64,000 nucleotides of DNA from Thiobacillus denitrificans (GTDB taxonomy: Bacteria; Pseudomonadota; Gammaproteobacteria; Burkholderiales; Thiobacillaceae), in assembly GCA_020723405.1 (NCBI GenBank), contig DYIY01000001.1, positions 1-64,000 on the forward strand. The letters are read 5' to 3'. Numbering within the stretch: the stretch's first letter is position 1; each line of letters begins with the position of its first letter. The notes beneath the pieces are model-generated. The model worked only from the letters and a program-made list of their open reading frames with translations. It made no database searches and was not told the DNA's origin. This document shows, one piece after another, positions 7,237-15,857 of the stretch. The translations under genes and the position numbers were made by a program.

Positions 7237-8868
7237 ATGACGACCCCCCTCAACAGAAAGCTGTCCGCCATCGCCGCCGCCCTGGCCCTGGCCTGGTTCG
7301 GCAATGCCCAGGCCGTGCAGGGTAAGCAGGCCGTGGCTGGCGATCACGTGGCCGGCCAGTTGCTGGTCAAGTTCAAATCCGAAGTGGATGCCGATGGGTC
7401 CGCCGCTTCCGCCCGCGATGCGGGCATCCGCGAGGTGCGCAAGCTGCGCGCAGGTGGCCAGGCCCGGTCTGCATCCGCCCGCACGTTGCGGGTCATGCGC
7501 TTCAATTCCGAGGAAAATCTGGCGCGCATGATGGACAAGGTGGCCCGGCTGCCCGGCGTGGAATGGGTGGAACCCGACTACCTGGTGAGCGTCACCGCCA
7601 TCCCCAACGATTCCCGCTTCAATGAGCTGTGGGGCCTGCACAACACCGGGCAGACCGGCGGCACCAACGACGCCGACATCGACGCCCCGGAAGCCTGGGA
7701 CACCCTGGTGGGCGGTGAAGTCGTGGTGGCCGTGGTGGACACCGGTGCCGATTACACCCACCCCGATCTGGCCGCCAACATGTGGACCAACCCGGGCGAG
7801 ATCGCCGGCAACGGCATCGACGACGACGGCAACGGCTACATCGATGACACCCGGGGCTGGGATTTCGTCAGCAACGACAACAACCCCATGGACGACAACG
7901 ACCACGGCACCCATGTGAGCGGCACCATCGCCGCCGTGGGCGACAACGGCCAGGGCGTGGTGGGCGTGAACCGCTTCGCCAAGATCATGCCCCTGAAGTT
8001 CCTCAACGCCGCCGGCTCCGGGGCCACTTCCGACGCCGTGGAAGCCATCTATTACGCCATCGAGAAGGGCGCCAAGGTCATGAACCACAGTTGGGGTGGC
8101 GGCAGCTATTCCCAGTCCCTGGCCGACGCCTTCACCGCCGCCCAGAACGCCAACATCGTCATGGCCGTGGCCGCCGGCAACGAAACCCGGAACATCGACA
8201 GCCGGCCCAGCTATCCGGCTTCCCTGACCAACGCCAACATCATCTCCGTGGCCGCCACCACCAAGACCGACGCCATCGCCTATTTCTCCAACTACGGCGC
8301 CGTCGGCGTGGACCTGGGCGCCCCTGGCGATGCCATCCTGTCGAGCATTCCCGGCAACGATTACGCCTCCTTCTCCGGCACCTCCATGGCCAGCCCCCAC
8401 GTGGCCGGCGCGGCCTCCCTGCTGCTGGCCGCCGACCCCACCCTGACCTATGCCCAGGTGAAGGACGCCCTGATGAACACCGTGGTGCCCATCCCGGCCC
8501 TGGCCGGCAAGACCGTCACCGGCGGCCGCATGAACCTGGCGGCCGCCCTGGCCTCCCTGGATGGCGGCGGCACGCCCAGCAACCTGCCCCCGGTGGCCAA
8601 TGCCGGCGCCGACATCAACCTGACCCGGGGCGCCACCACCACTTTGAGCGGCGCCAATTCCACCGACCCGGACGGCAGCGTGGTGGGCTACTCCTGGGTG
8701 AGCAACAAGCCCACTGTGGTGAAGATCACCGCCGGAGCCACCACCGCAACGCCTACCATCAAGGCCGGCGCCCGGGCCCGGGTGGGCACCGTGGTGACCC
8801 TGACCCTGACGGTGACCGATGACGACGGTGCCACCGCCAGCGACCAGATGACGGTGACCGTGAAGTAA
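7237..8868 (+). CDS. Secreted subtilisin-like serine protease with PKD-like domain
   Basis: A 543-residue exported S8-family peptidase. Residues 1-26 are a signal peptide ending GNAQA. A propeptide region follows (VAGQLLVKF... to GVEWVEPDYLVSV, about 38-117). The catalytic domain carries the triad Asp in VVAVVDTGADYTHPDL, His in DNDHGTHVSGTIAA and Ser in FSGTSMASPHVAGAA. The last 95 residues begin PPVANAGADINL and include DPDGSVVGYSW and LTVTDDDGATASDQMTV, a PKD-like or cadherin-like immunoglobulin fold often used for substrate or surface binding. AAGGAG lies ahead of the ATG. A strong terminator follows. Likely a degradative extracellular or envelope protease. Confidence 0.95.
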   Translation: MTTPLNRKLSAIAAALALAWFGNAQAVQGKQAVAGDHVAGQLLVKFKSEVDADGSAASARDAGIREVRKLRAGGQARSASARTLRVMRFNSEENLARMMDKVARLPGVEWVEPDYLVSVTAIPNDSRFNELWGLHNTGQTGGTNDADIDAPEAWDTLVGGEVVVAVVDTGADYTHPDLAANMWTNPGEIAGNGIDDDGNGYIDDTRGWDFVSNDNNPMDDNDHGTHVSGTIAAVGDNGQGVVGVNRFAKIMPLKFLNAAGSGATSDAVEAIYYAIEKGAKVMNHSWGGGSYSQSLADAFTAAQNANIVMAVAAGNETRNIDSRPSYPASLTNANIISVAATTKTDAIAYFSNYGAVGVDLGAPGDAILSSIPGNDYASFSGTSMASPHVAGAASLLLAADPTLTYAQVKDALMNTVVPIPALAGKTVTGGRMNLAAALASLDGGGTPSNLPPVANAGADINLTRGATTTLSGANSTDPDGSVVGYSWVSNKPTVVKITAGATTATPTIKAGARARVGTVVTLTLTVTDDDGATASDQMTVTVK

Positions 8869-8886
8869 CATCCTGCTTCGCCCCTG

Positions 8887-8913
8887 AAGCCGGCCTGTGG
8901 GCCGGCTTTTTTT
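8887..8913 (+). terminator. Rho-independent terminator after subtilase
   Basis: An 8-bp perfect stem AGCCGGCC/GGCCGGCT with a TGTG loop, followed by seven T. It ends 17 bases before the earP start and separates the two transcripts. Confidence 0.9.
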
Positions 8914-8929
8914 ATGTTCTTCCGCCCCC

Positions 8930-10204
8930 ATGATTCTCGACATCTTCTGCACGGTCATCGACAACTACGGCGACATCGGCGTCACCTGGCGGCTGGCTCG
9001 CCAACTGGCGGCGGAACACGCGGTGGCGGTGCGCCTGTGGGTGGATGACCTGGAGGCGTTCTGGCACATTCGCCCGGAGGTGGATCCCACACGGGAGGTG
9101 CAACACCTTGCCGTTCAGAGGGTTCCAATTGGCGCCCCTCATCGGGAATGGAGCACGGAGAAGGATCAGTCGGCAGGCATGGCCCATGCCTGTGCGGAAA
9201 TCCCCCCCAGCCCCCCTTTTACAAAGGGGGGAGAACCCCGGGGGGCCAGCGTGGAGATCCGCCGCTGGACTTCGCCTTTCCCCCCCGTGATTCCAGGCGA
9301 CGTGGTCATCGAAGCCCTGGCCTGCAACCTGCCGGAGGACTTCATGGCCGCCATGGCGGCCCGGGAACCGAAGCCCCTCTGGCTGAACCTGGAATACCTC
9401 ACCGCCGAGGACTGGGCCCGGGGCGTCCATGGACTGCCGTCGCCCCACCCCCGTCTGCCCCTGGTGAAATACTTCTTCATGCCCGGTTACACCCCGGACA
9501 GCGGCGGTCTGACACGGGAAGCCTGGCTGGCCGGGGAACGGGCCGCCTTCCAGGCCGACCCGGCGGCCCGCAACCGCTTCTGGTCCGCCCTGGGCATCCC
9601 GGCCGAAACCCCGGAGGAGCTGCGGGTCTCCCTGTTCGCATACGAAAACGCCGCCCTGGCGGGCCTGCTGTCCGCCTGGCGGGCAGGCAACCGGCCGGTG
9701 CGGGTGCTGCTGCCCACGGGCAAGGCCCTGCCGGAGGTGGCCCGCTGGTTCGGTCTGGCAGCCGTCCCTGCCCCCGGCACCCTGCTCCACCGGGGTCACC
9801 TGAGCCTCCATGTGCTGCCCATGCTGGACCAGGACACCTACGACCGGCTGTTGTGGGCCTGCGATCTGAATTTCGTGCGCGGCGAGGACTCCTTCGTGCG
9901 CGCCCAACTGGCTGACCGGCCTTTGGTCTGGCAGGCCTACCGCCAGGAGGAGGAGGCCCACTTCGCCAAGCTGGCGGCATTTCTGGACCTTTACTGCGCG
10001 GCCATGCCGGCGGATCTGGCCGGGCTCACCCGCGCCGCCTGGGAAACCTGGAACCGGGAAGGGGACCTGGCCGCCCTGTGGCCCGCCTGGCTCGCCGCCC
10101 TGCCGGACCTTGGACAGGCGGCGCGGCATTGGCGCGAATGCCTGGAAAAACAACCGGACCAAGCGTCCAACCTGATGATTTTTTGCAAAAAAAAGCTAGA
10201 ATAG
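8930..10204 (+). CDS. earP: EF-P arginine rhamnosyltransferase EarP
   Basis: A 424-residue GT-B enzyme that transfers rhamnose from dTDP-rhamnose to Arg32 of elongation factor P, easing ribosome stalling at polyproline. The N-terminus has the family signature DNYGDIGVTWRLARQ with the catalytic Asp pair (Asp11, Asp15). The C-terminal domain has NFVRGEDSFVRAQ, holding the conserved Glu-Asp. The ATG at 8930 follows a terminator and gives the expected family start. Its expected substrate gene, efp, follows 30 bases downstream. Odd feature: around residues 70-106 there is extra sequence including EIPPSPPFTKGG, encoded by a dispersed palindromic repeat (9198-9231) inserted in frame just before the VEIRRW strand. 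Confidence 0.95.
   Translation: MILDIFCTVIDNYGDIGVTWRLARQLAAEHAVAVRLWVDDLEAFWHIRPEVDPTREVQHLAVQRVPIGAPHREWSTEKDQSAGMAHACAEIPPSPPFTKGGEPRGASVEIRRWTSPFPPVIPGDVVIEALACNLPEDFMAAMAAREPKPLWLNLEYLTAEDWARGVHGLPSPHPRLPLVKYFFMPGYTPDSGGLTREAWLAGERAAFQADPAARNRFWSALGIPAETPEELRVSLFAYENAALAGLLSAWRAGNRPVRVLLPTGKALPEVARWFGLAAVPAPGTLLHRGHLSLHVLPMLDQDTYDRLLWACDLNFVRGEDSFVRAQLADRPLVWQAYRQEEEAHFAKLAAFLDLYCAAMPADLAGLTRAAWETWNREGDLAALWPAWLAALPDLGQAARHWRECLEKQPDQASNLMIFCKKKLE
9198..9231. repeat. Family A palindromic repeat inside earP
   Basis: AAATCCCCCCCAG followed by a C-run, TTTTACAAA and a G-run: the same element as at 12372-12468 and 48055-48152. Here it is a single unit that stays in frame and encodes residues about 90-101 of EarP. 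Confidence 0.8.
10197..10202 (+). promoter_or_regulatory. Possible -10 element for efp
   Basis: TAGAAT overlaps the earP stop and lies 33 bases before efp. It is preceded by an A/T-rich palindrome (TTTTTTGCAAAAAA, about 10180-10193) that is unusual in this high-GC sequence. No clear -35 was found. Confidence 0.35.
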
Positions 10205-10234
10205 CGGGCTTTCCTCCCCCTCCTGGATTTCCCG

Positions 10235-10795
10235 ATGAAAATCGCTCAAGAACTGCGCGCCGGCAACGTGATCATGGTCGGCAAGGATCCCCTGGTGGTG
10301 CAGAAGGCCGAATTCTCCAAATCCGGCCGCAACGCCTCCGTGGTGAAGATGAAACTGAAGAACCTGCTCACCGGCGCCGCCAGCGAGACGGTCTACAAGG
10401 CCGACGAGAAGTTCGAAACGGTCAATCTGGAGCGCAAGGAGTGTACCTACTCCTACTTCGCCGATCCCATGTATGTGTTCATGGACGCCGAGTACAACCA
10501 GTACGAGGTGGAAGCGGAGAACATGAGCGACGCCCTGCCCTACCTGGACGACGCCCTGCCCGTGGAGGTGGTGTTCTACGAGGGCAAGGCCCTGTCCATC
10601 GAAATGCCCAACACCGTGGTGCGGGAAGTGGAATACACCGAACCCGCCGTCAAGGGCGACACCTCCGGCAAGGTCATGAAGCCCTGCCGCATCAAGCCCA
10701 CCGGCCACACCATCCAGGTGCCCGCCTTCGTGGAAATCGGCGACAAGATCGAAATCGACACCCGCACCGGCGAATACAAGAACCGGGTGAAGTAA
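10235..10795 (+). CDS. efp: Elongation factor P
   Basis: A 186-residue EF-P of standard length with the three beta-barrel domains (KOW-like 1-63, OB 66-126, C-terminal OB 130-186). It enters the E site of stalled ribosomes and stimulates peptide bond formation at consecutive prolines. The modification loop reads SKSGRNAS, placing arginine at position 32, as required for EarP-type rhamnosylation and unlike the lysine of EpmA-type EF-P. The family signature is near the C-terminus ([27 protein letters not shown]). The upstream neighbour is earP. Confidence 0.98.
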   Translation: MKIAQELRAGNVIMVGKDPLVVQKAEFSKSGRNASVVKMKLKNLLTGAASETVYKADEKFETVNLERKECTYSYFADPMYVFMDAEYNQYEVEAENMSDALPYLDDALPVEVVFYEGKALSIEMPNTVVREVEYTEPAVKGDTSGKVMKPCRIKPTGHTIQVPAFVEIGDKIEIDTRTGEYKNRVK

Positions 10796-10894
10796 GCCCC
10801 TCGGGGGGGCTGCCGTGGCGCGGAATCCGGCCGGCTTTAAATCCCCCCCGGCTCCACTCGTCCAGAGTGAAGCCCACCGCCACCCGCGCCCCTC

Positions 10895-11659
10895 TCAGTT
10901 CTGCGGAACCGCCTTGTACGTCATGCAGGCTAGGTTCTTCAGTACGTTGCGCATGCGTTCCATCACCTGGGCCAGGGTGTCCTCGATGACTTCGGGGGAA
11001 ATGCCGTCGGCGCTGTCGCCCCGGCCCGCCGCCCAGTTCACCGACACGGAAATGGCCGCGTAGCACAGGCCGATCTCCCGGGCCAGGTAGGCTTCCGGCA
11101 TGCCGGTCATGCCCACCATGTCGGCGCCGTCCCGGGCCAGGCGCTCGATCTCCGCCTTGGTTTCCAGGCGGGGGCCCTGGACGGCCGCATAGACGCCCGC
11201 CGCCAGGTAGTCTTCCCCCGCCTGGGCCAGGGCCTGCATGCAGCGCTGGCGCATGTCCTCGCAATAGGGCCAGGTGAAATCCAGGTGGACCACCTGCTTG
11301 CCGTTGTATTCCGCGAAGGTGGTTTCCCGGCCGTGGGTGTAATCGATGATCTGGTCCGGCACGCAGAAGCGCCCCGGCGTCAGGCCGGCGTGGATGCCGC
11401 CCACGGTGGCCACCGAGACCACGTGGCTCACCTTCTCGGAGGACAGGGCCCAGATGTTGGCCCGGTAGTTCACCAGATGGGGCGGTATGGTGTGGCCGTA
11501 GCCGTGGCGGGCCAGGAAGACCACCGGATGGCCGTCCAGTTCGCCGAAGGTCAGGGGACCGGAGGGTTCCCCATAGGGGGTGCGGATCACCTGGCGCCGC
11601 TGGATGGAAAGGCCCGGCAGCTTGGTCAGGCCGGTTCCGCCGATGATGGCCAGCATCAT
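10895..11659 (-). CDS. mtnP: Methylthioinosine/methylthioadenosine phosphorylase family protein
   Basis: A 254-residue member of the PNP/MTAP class 2 phosphorylases. Phosphate-binding segments are LAIIGGTGLTKLPGL and ARHGYGHTIPPHLVNYRANIWAL; YAAVQGPRLETKAEIERL and GADMVGMTGMPEAYLARE are the family core. The enzyme splits a methylthio-nucleoside into base and methylthioribose-1-phosphate. The start ATG overlaps the stop of hpt (ATGA), so the two are co-translated. Because hpt salvages hypoxanthine, methylthioinosine phosphorylase activity (as in Pseudomonas) is more likely than adenine-releasing MTAP. Longer versions reaching upstream to 12067 would run through hpt and are rejected. Confidence 0.88.
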   Translation of the reverse strand: MMLAIIGGTGLTKLPGLSIQRRQVIRTPYGEPSGPLTFGELDGHPVVFLARHGYGHTIPPHLVNYRANIWALSSEKVSHVVSVATVGGIHAGLTPGRFCVPDQIIDYTHGRETTFAEYNGKQVVHLDFTWPYCEDMRQRCMQALAQAGEDYLAAGVYAAVQGPRLETKAEIERLARDGADMVGMTGMPEAYLAREIGLCYAAISVSVNWAAGRGDSADGISPEVIEDTLAQVMERMRNVLKNLACMTYKAVPQN

Positions 11660-12207
11660 TGCTCCTTCATTGCGTAGATGCCGGGCAGGTTGCGCCACAG
11701 GCCGTAGGCGTCCATGCCCATGCCCAACACGTATCGGTCCGGCAGTGTGAGGCCGACAAAGTCGGCCTGGACGGGCTTTTTCCGGCCGATGGCCTTGTCC
11801 GCCAGTACGGCGATGCGTACTTCGGCCGCCCCCAGTTCCAGGAGCTTGGACTTGGCCGCCGCCAGGGTGTGGCCCTCGTCCAGGATGTCGTCCATGAGCA
11901 GCACGCACCGCCCGGCCAGGTCCTTCCGCGGCAGCACCGCCCATTCGATCTCGCCCCCCCGGGTGCCATCCCGGTAGCGGGTGGCGTGGAGGTAGTCGAA
12001 CTCCAGGGGGAATTCCAGGCGGGGCAGCAGCTTGCCGGCGAACACCACGGCGCCGCCCATGATGCACAGGGCCACCGGCAGGCGATCTGCCAGAGCGTCG
12101 CCGATCTGGCCGGCCAGACGGTCCAGGGCCCGTTCCACCTGGGTGGCGCTGACGATGAGGTCGGCGTTGTTGAGAATGGCCCAGGCGTCGTTGATGCGTT
12201 TGTCCAT
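11656..12207 (-). CDS. hpt: Hypoxanthine-guanine phosphoribosyltransferase
   Basis: A 183-residue type I phosphoribosyltransferase that converts hypoxanthine or guanine plus PRPP to IMP or GMP. The PRPP motif is CVLLMDDILDEGHTLAAA; the pyrophosphate loop region is CIMGGAVVFAGKLLPRL; VQADFVGLTLPDRYVLGMGMD is the flexible/purine-binding C-terminus. The ATG at 12207 gives a normal family length; the longer in-frame start at 12336 adds residues unlike the family. It overlaps mtnP by four bases, linking methylthio-nucleoside breakdown to purine salvage. Confidence 0.93.
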   Translation of the reverse strand: MDKRINDAWAILNNADLIVSATQVERALDRLAGQIGDALADRLPVALCIMGGAVVFAGKLLPRLEFPLEFDYLHATRYRDGTRGGEIEWAVLPRKDLAGRCVLLMDDILDEGHTLAAAKSKLLELGAAEVRIAVLADKAIGRKKPVQADFVGLTLPDRYVLGMGMDAYGLWRNLPGIYAMKEQ

Positions 12208-12371
12208 GTGCGTTCTGGTGAAACAGTTGGAAGGCAGCGCCCGCCCTTGAGAAGGCGGGTGGGTAGATTCAAGGCCTGCGATGCTACACCGGTCTGGAGG
12301 GTGAAATCCTGCCTGCCCCCAAGGACGTAGCCTCAAGCGCCTCCGGCTGCATGATTGCCGGCTTGGTTTTC

Positions 12372-12468
12372 TTCCCCCTTTTGTAATGGGGGACCGAGGG
12401 GGATTTAGCCAGGTTGGCCAAGGCGTCGCTGCTTAAATCCCCCCTACCCCCCTTTGCGAAAGGGGGGA
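12372..12468. repeat. Family A inverted doublet between hpt and rlmB
   Basis: Two palindromic units in opposite orientation: 12372-12406 ends GGGGGATTT, and 12435-12468 begins AAATCCCCCCTA. They are separated by a 28-base spacer (12407-12434). The arrangement resembles REP/REPIN doublets. The same doublet with the same spacer length occurs inside nifJ. The rest of the 12208-12476 gap holds no recognisable gene. Confidence 0.8.
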
Positions 12469-12476
12469 ACAGCCCA

Positions 12477-13217
12477 TCAGCCCGCCACGCTGCGTTGCCG
12501 GCGCGCTTCGTACAGACACACCCCGGCGGACACCGACACGTTCAGGCTTTCCACCTGGCCGAACATGGGGATGCGCACCAGCAGGTCGCAGTGTTCCCGG
12601 GTCAACCGGCGCATGCCGCTGCCCTCAGCCCCCAGCACCAGGGCGGCGGGGCCGCTGAAGTCAGCATCGGTGACCGCACCCGGGGCTTCGTCGTCGGTAC
12701 CGACGATGAGGATGTCCCGTTCCTTCAGTTCCCGCAGGGTGCGGGCCAGGTTGGTGACGGTCAGGTAGGGCACCGAGTCGGCAGCCCCGGAAGCAGCCTT
12801 GATGGCCACGGCGGACAGGCCCGCCGCCCGGTCCTTGGGGGCGATGACGGCATGGACCCCGAAGGCGTCGGCGGAACGCAGGCAGGCCCCCAGGTTGTGG
12901 GGGTCGGTGACCCCGTCCAGCACCAGCAGCAGGGCCGGCTCGGTCAGGTCCTCCAGCACCGAATCCAGGTCCTTGGCCAACTGGATGGGATCGGCCAGGG
13001 CCACCACGCCCTGGGACTTGCCCCGGGCCATCTCCTCCACCCGGGCGCCGTCGGCCATGACCACCCGCACACCCTTGTCCTCGGCGGACTTGAGCAGATC
13101 CTTGGCCCGCCGGTCCTTGCGGGTTTCGTCCAGGTAGATGACCTGGATGCTTTCCGGATGGTGGCGCAGGCGGGAGACGATGGCATGGAACCCGTGGATG
13201 AGTTGGCGCTGACTCAT
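12477..13217 (-). CDS. rlmB: 23S rRNA Gm2251 2'-O-methyltransferase RlmB
   Basis: A 246-residue SpoU-family (SPOUT) enzyme that methylates the ribose of G2251 in the 23S rRNA P-loop. The N-terminal substrate-binding domain begins [13 protein letters not shown]. The catalytic domain has the three SPOUT motifs: [35 protein letters not shown], and [20 protein letters not shown] (SAM knot). The start overlaps the rnr stop by four bases (ATGA). This rnr-rlmB order is widely conserved. Confidence 0.96.
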   Translation of the reverse strand: MSQRQLIHGFHAIVSRLRHHPESIQVIYLDETRKDRRAKDLLKSAEDKGVRVVMADGARVEEMARGKSQGVVALADPIQLAKDLDSVLEDLTEPALLLVLDGVTDPHNLGACLRSADAFGVHAVIAPKDRAAGLSAVAIKAASGAADSVPYLTVTNLARTLRELKERDILIVGTDDEAPGAVTDADFSGPAALVLGAEGSGMRRLTREHCDLLVRIPMFGQVESLNVSVSAGVCLYEARRQRSVAG

Positions 13218-15556
13218 TTGCGCTTCCCTCCGCGGGCCTGCCCCTTCCCTTCCTGGGCAGGTTTCTGGCCAGGCCGCTGACCGGGCTTGACCACCGGAAT
13301 CGTGTCATCCACCAGGGCGAAGTCGATGCGGGTGGTTTCGATGTCCACCGCCACCACCCGGATGCGCACCTTGTCTCCCAGGCGGAAGCGCTTGCCGCTG
13401 CGCTCGCCCATCATCTGGTGCCGGGCGGCGTCGAAGTGGAAGTAGTCCTGGCCCAGCTCGGTGACGTGGACCAGGCCCTCCACGAACACGTCGTTCAGGG
13501 CCACGAAGACGCCGAAGCTCACCACGGCGGAGATCACCCCGTCGAACTCCTCGTTGAGCTTGTCCTGCATGTAATAGCACTTCAGCCAGGCCACCACGTC
13601 CCGGGTGGCGTCGTCGGCCCGCCGCTCGGTCATGGAGCAGTGCAGGCCGATGGCCGACCAGTCGCCCGGTGCATAGGTCTCGTTGCGCAGGCAGGCCTTG
13701 ATGGCCCGGTGCACCATGAGGTCCGGATAGCGGCGGATGGGGGAGGTGAAGTGGGTGTAGGCCTCGTAGGCCAGGCCGAAGTGGCCCACGTTTTCCGGGC
13801 TGTAGATGGCCTGGCGCAGGGAGCGCAGCAGCACGGTCTGCAGGAGCTGTTCGTCGGGCCGGCCCTTGATCTTGGACAGCAGGTCGGCATAGTCCTTGGC
13901 GTGGGGATCGTCGCCGCCGGTGAGGAAGAAACCGAACTCGGCCAGGAATTCCTGAAGGGCCTTCAGCTTGTCCGGCGTGGGGCCTTCATGGACCCGGTAG
14001 AGGGCCGGGTGCTTCTTCTTGGCCAGGAACTCGGAAGCGCAGACGTTGGCCGCCAGCATGCACTCCTCGATGAGCCGGTGGGCTTCGTTGCGGGCGGAAG
14101 GCACGATGCGTTCGATCTTGTCGTGCTCATCGAACAGCATCTTGGTTTCCAGGGTCTCGAAATCGATGGCCCCCCGTTTGCCCCGGGCCTTGAGCAGCAC
14201 CTTGAAAAGCTTTTGCAGGTTCTGCAGGTGGGGCAGGGCCCAGAGCATTTCCTTGGGCGCCGGCACCTCGCCAGACAGCCAGCCCCACACCTGGTTGTAG
14301 GTGAGGCGGGCCTTGGAGTGCATCACCGCCGGATAGAAGCGGTATTTCTTGATGCTGCCCACGCTGGAGACTTCCATCTCGCAGACCATGCACAGCCGGT
14401 CCACCTTGGGGTTCAGGGAACACAGGCCGTTGGACAGTTCCTCCGGCAGCATGGGGATCACCCGGCGGGGGAAGTACACCGAATTGCCCCGCTCGTAGCC
14501 TTCCTTGTCCAGGGCCGCGCCGGGCTTGACGTAGTGGGACACGTCGGCGATGGCCACCCAGAGGCGGAAACCCCGCCCTTCCGGCTGGCAGAACACGGCG
14601 TCGTCGAAGTCCCGGGCGTCCTCGCCGTCGATGGTCACCAGGGGCAGTTCGCGGATGTCCTCCCGCTCCAGGCCGTCGCTGGGGGCCAGGTCCTTCTTGG
14701 TCACGCTCTTGGGCAGCTTCTTGGCCTGGGCCAGCACCGCCGGGGAGAAGTCGTGGGGTAGATCATGCTTGCGCAGGGCGATCTCGATCTCCATGCCCGG
14801 ATCGGCATAGTTGCCCAGGATGCGCAGCACCTTGCCCACCGGCGGCGCGTGCCGGGTGGGCTGTTCGGTGATCTCGGCCATGACCACCTGGCCATTGGAG
14901 GCCCCCATGTCCTCGTGGTTGGGGATGAGGATGTCCTGGCTGATCTTCTTGTTCTCGGCAACCACCCACTGGTAGCCCCGTTCCCGGTAGAGCCGGCCCA
15001 CCAGGGTGGCATTGGCCCGTTCCAGCACCTCCACCACCTTGCCTTCCTTGCGGCCGCGACGGTCCTGGCCGTGTTCCCGGACCATGACCCGGTCGCCGTG
15101 AAGCACGCCGCGCATTTCCTTCTCGGGCAGGGCGATGTCGCCGGACCCGTCGTCGGGTACGAAGAAGCCGAAACCGTCCTTGTGGCCTTCAACGCGCCCC
15201 GCCTTCACCTCGATCTTTTCCGGCAGGCACAGGGCCCCGCGCCGGTTGAACAGCAACTGGCCGTCCCGCTGCATGGCCCGCAGGCGGGCGGTGAAGGCTT
15301 CCGCCTCTTCGGGGAGGATGTCCAGGCGCCAGGCCAGGTCGTCGGGCTCCACGGGCTCGCCGGCCTCGGTGAGCAGGTCCAGGACGAACTCGCGGCTGGG
15401 CAGGGCCTGGCCGTACTTGGCCCGCTCTCGTTCCAGGAAGGGATCCTGCCAGCGCAGGGATTTATGGCTGCGGTGAGCCTTCTTGCCGGGGGCCGTCTTG
15501 GCCGGGGTGGCGGGGGGTGTTGTGGATGTTTTGGAGGATGATTTTTTCGTTGACAT
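13214..15556 (-). CDS. rnr: Ribonuclease R
   Basis: A 780-residue processive 3'-5' exoribonuclease of the RNB family that degrades structured RNA. Order: basic Lys/Ser/Thr-rich head (1-35), winged-helix-like segment, cold-shock domains (about 115-260), the RNB catalytic domain beginning [15 protein letters not shown] with the metal-binding aspartates, [32 protein letters not shown], an S1 domain (about 670-750) and a Lys/Arg/Gly tail. RNase R is distinguished from RNase II by the basic tails and length. It is cotranscribed with rlmB. Its start codon overlaps the -35 box of the divergent tRNA-Leu gene. Confidence 0.97.
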   Translation of the reverse strand: MSTKKSSSKTSTTPPATPAKTAPGKKAHRSHKSLRWQDPFLERERAKYGQALPSREFVLDLLTEAGEPVEPDDLAWRLDILPEEAEAFTARLRAMQRDGQLLFNRRGALCLPEKIEVKAGRVEGHKDGFGFFVPDDGSGDIALPEKEMRGVLHGDRVMVREHGQDRRGRKEGKVVEVLERANATLVGRLYRERGYQWVVAENKKISQDILIPNHEDMGASNGQVVMAEITEQPTRHAPPVGKVLRILGNYADPGMEIEIALRKHDLPHDFSPAVLAQAKKLPKSVTKKDLAPSDGLEREDIRELPLVTIDGEDARDFDDAVFCQPEGRGFRLWVAIADVSHYVKPGAALDKEGYERGNSVYFPRRVIPMLPEELSNGLCSLNPKVDRLCMVCEMEVSSVGSIKKYRFYPAVMHSKARLTYNQVWGWLSGEVPAPKEMLWALPHLQNLQKLFKVLLKARGKRGAIDFETLETKMLFDEHDKIERIVPSARNEAHRLIEECMLAANVCASEFLAKKKHPALYRVHEGPTPDKLKALQEFLAEFGFFLTGGDDPHAKDYADLLSKIKGRPDEQLLQTVLLRSLRQAIYSPENVGHFGLAYEAYTHFTSPIRRYPDLMVHRAIKACLRNETYAPGDWSAIGLHCSMTERRADDATRDVVAWLKCYYMQDKLNEEFDGVISAVVSFGVFVALNDVFVEGLVHVTELGQDYFHFDAARHQMMGERSGKRFRLGDKVRIRVVAVDIETTRIDFALVDDTIPVVKPGQRPGQKPAQEGKGQARGGKRK

Positions 15557-15579
15557 GAAAATGGGGAGATCGTTAAGAT
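15550..15579 (+). promoter_or_regulatory. Sigma-70 promoter of tRNA-Leu
   Basis: TTGACA (15550-15555), an 18-bp spacer and TAAGAT (15574-15579) lie 14 bases before the mature tRNA. The -35 box overlaps the divergent rnr start codon. Confidence 0.75.
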
Positions 15580-15592
15580 GCGCGTCTTCTTG

Positions 15593-15679
15593 GCCCAGGT
15601 GGCGGAATTGGTAGACGCACTAGGTTCAGGTCCTAGCGCTCGCAAGGGCGTGGAGGTTCGAGTCCTCTCCTGGGCACCA
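15593..15679 (+). tRNA. tRNA-Leu (anticodon CAG)
   Basis: An 87-nt class II tRNA. The acceptor stem GCCCAGG pairs with CCTGGGC. The anticodon arm is CTAGG-TTCAGGT-CCTAG with anticodon CAG, reading CUG. There is a long variable arm (GCGCTCGCAAGGGCG region) and a T arm with GGTTCGAGTCC. The CCA end is encoded (15677-15679). CUG is expected to be a major leucine codon in this GC-rich genome. Confidence 0.97.
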
Positions 15680-15687
15680 AGTCAAAC

Positions 15688-15716
15688 AAAAAGCCGGCTT
15701 TTCAGCCGGCTTTTTT
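15688..15716 (+). terminator. Terminator after tRNA-Leu
   Basis: An 8-bp stem AGCCGGCT/AGCCGGCT with a TTTC loop, followed by a T-run (15711-15716) and preceded by an A-run. The stem sequence closely resembles the subtilase terminator. Confidence 0.9.
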
Positions 15717-15857
15717 CATTCCCGGGAAACCCCGGCGCCGGACGCGGCGGATGGTATCACGGCCCTGGCCCGGCGCGGCGTAAGCGGGCTTCCGAACCGG
15801 AAAAAAGCCGGATTGCCCGGTTATCATGTTGGCAGCACCGCCATCCGGGAGAGGCCC

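Noticed and set aside
10837..10849. TTTAAATCCCCCCC between efp and mtnP as a family A repeat
   Set aside because: Only the left end of the unit is present; it could be a remnant but is too short to claim.
10895..12067. 390-codon fused reading of mtnP
   Set aside because: The upstream part lies out of frame over hpt; the ATGA overlap start at 11659 fits the family.
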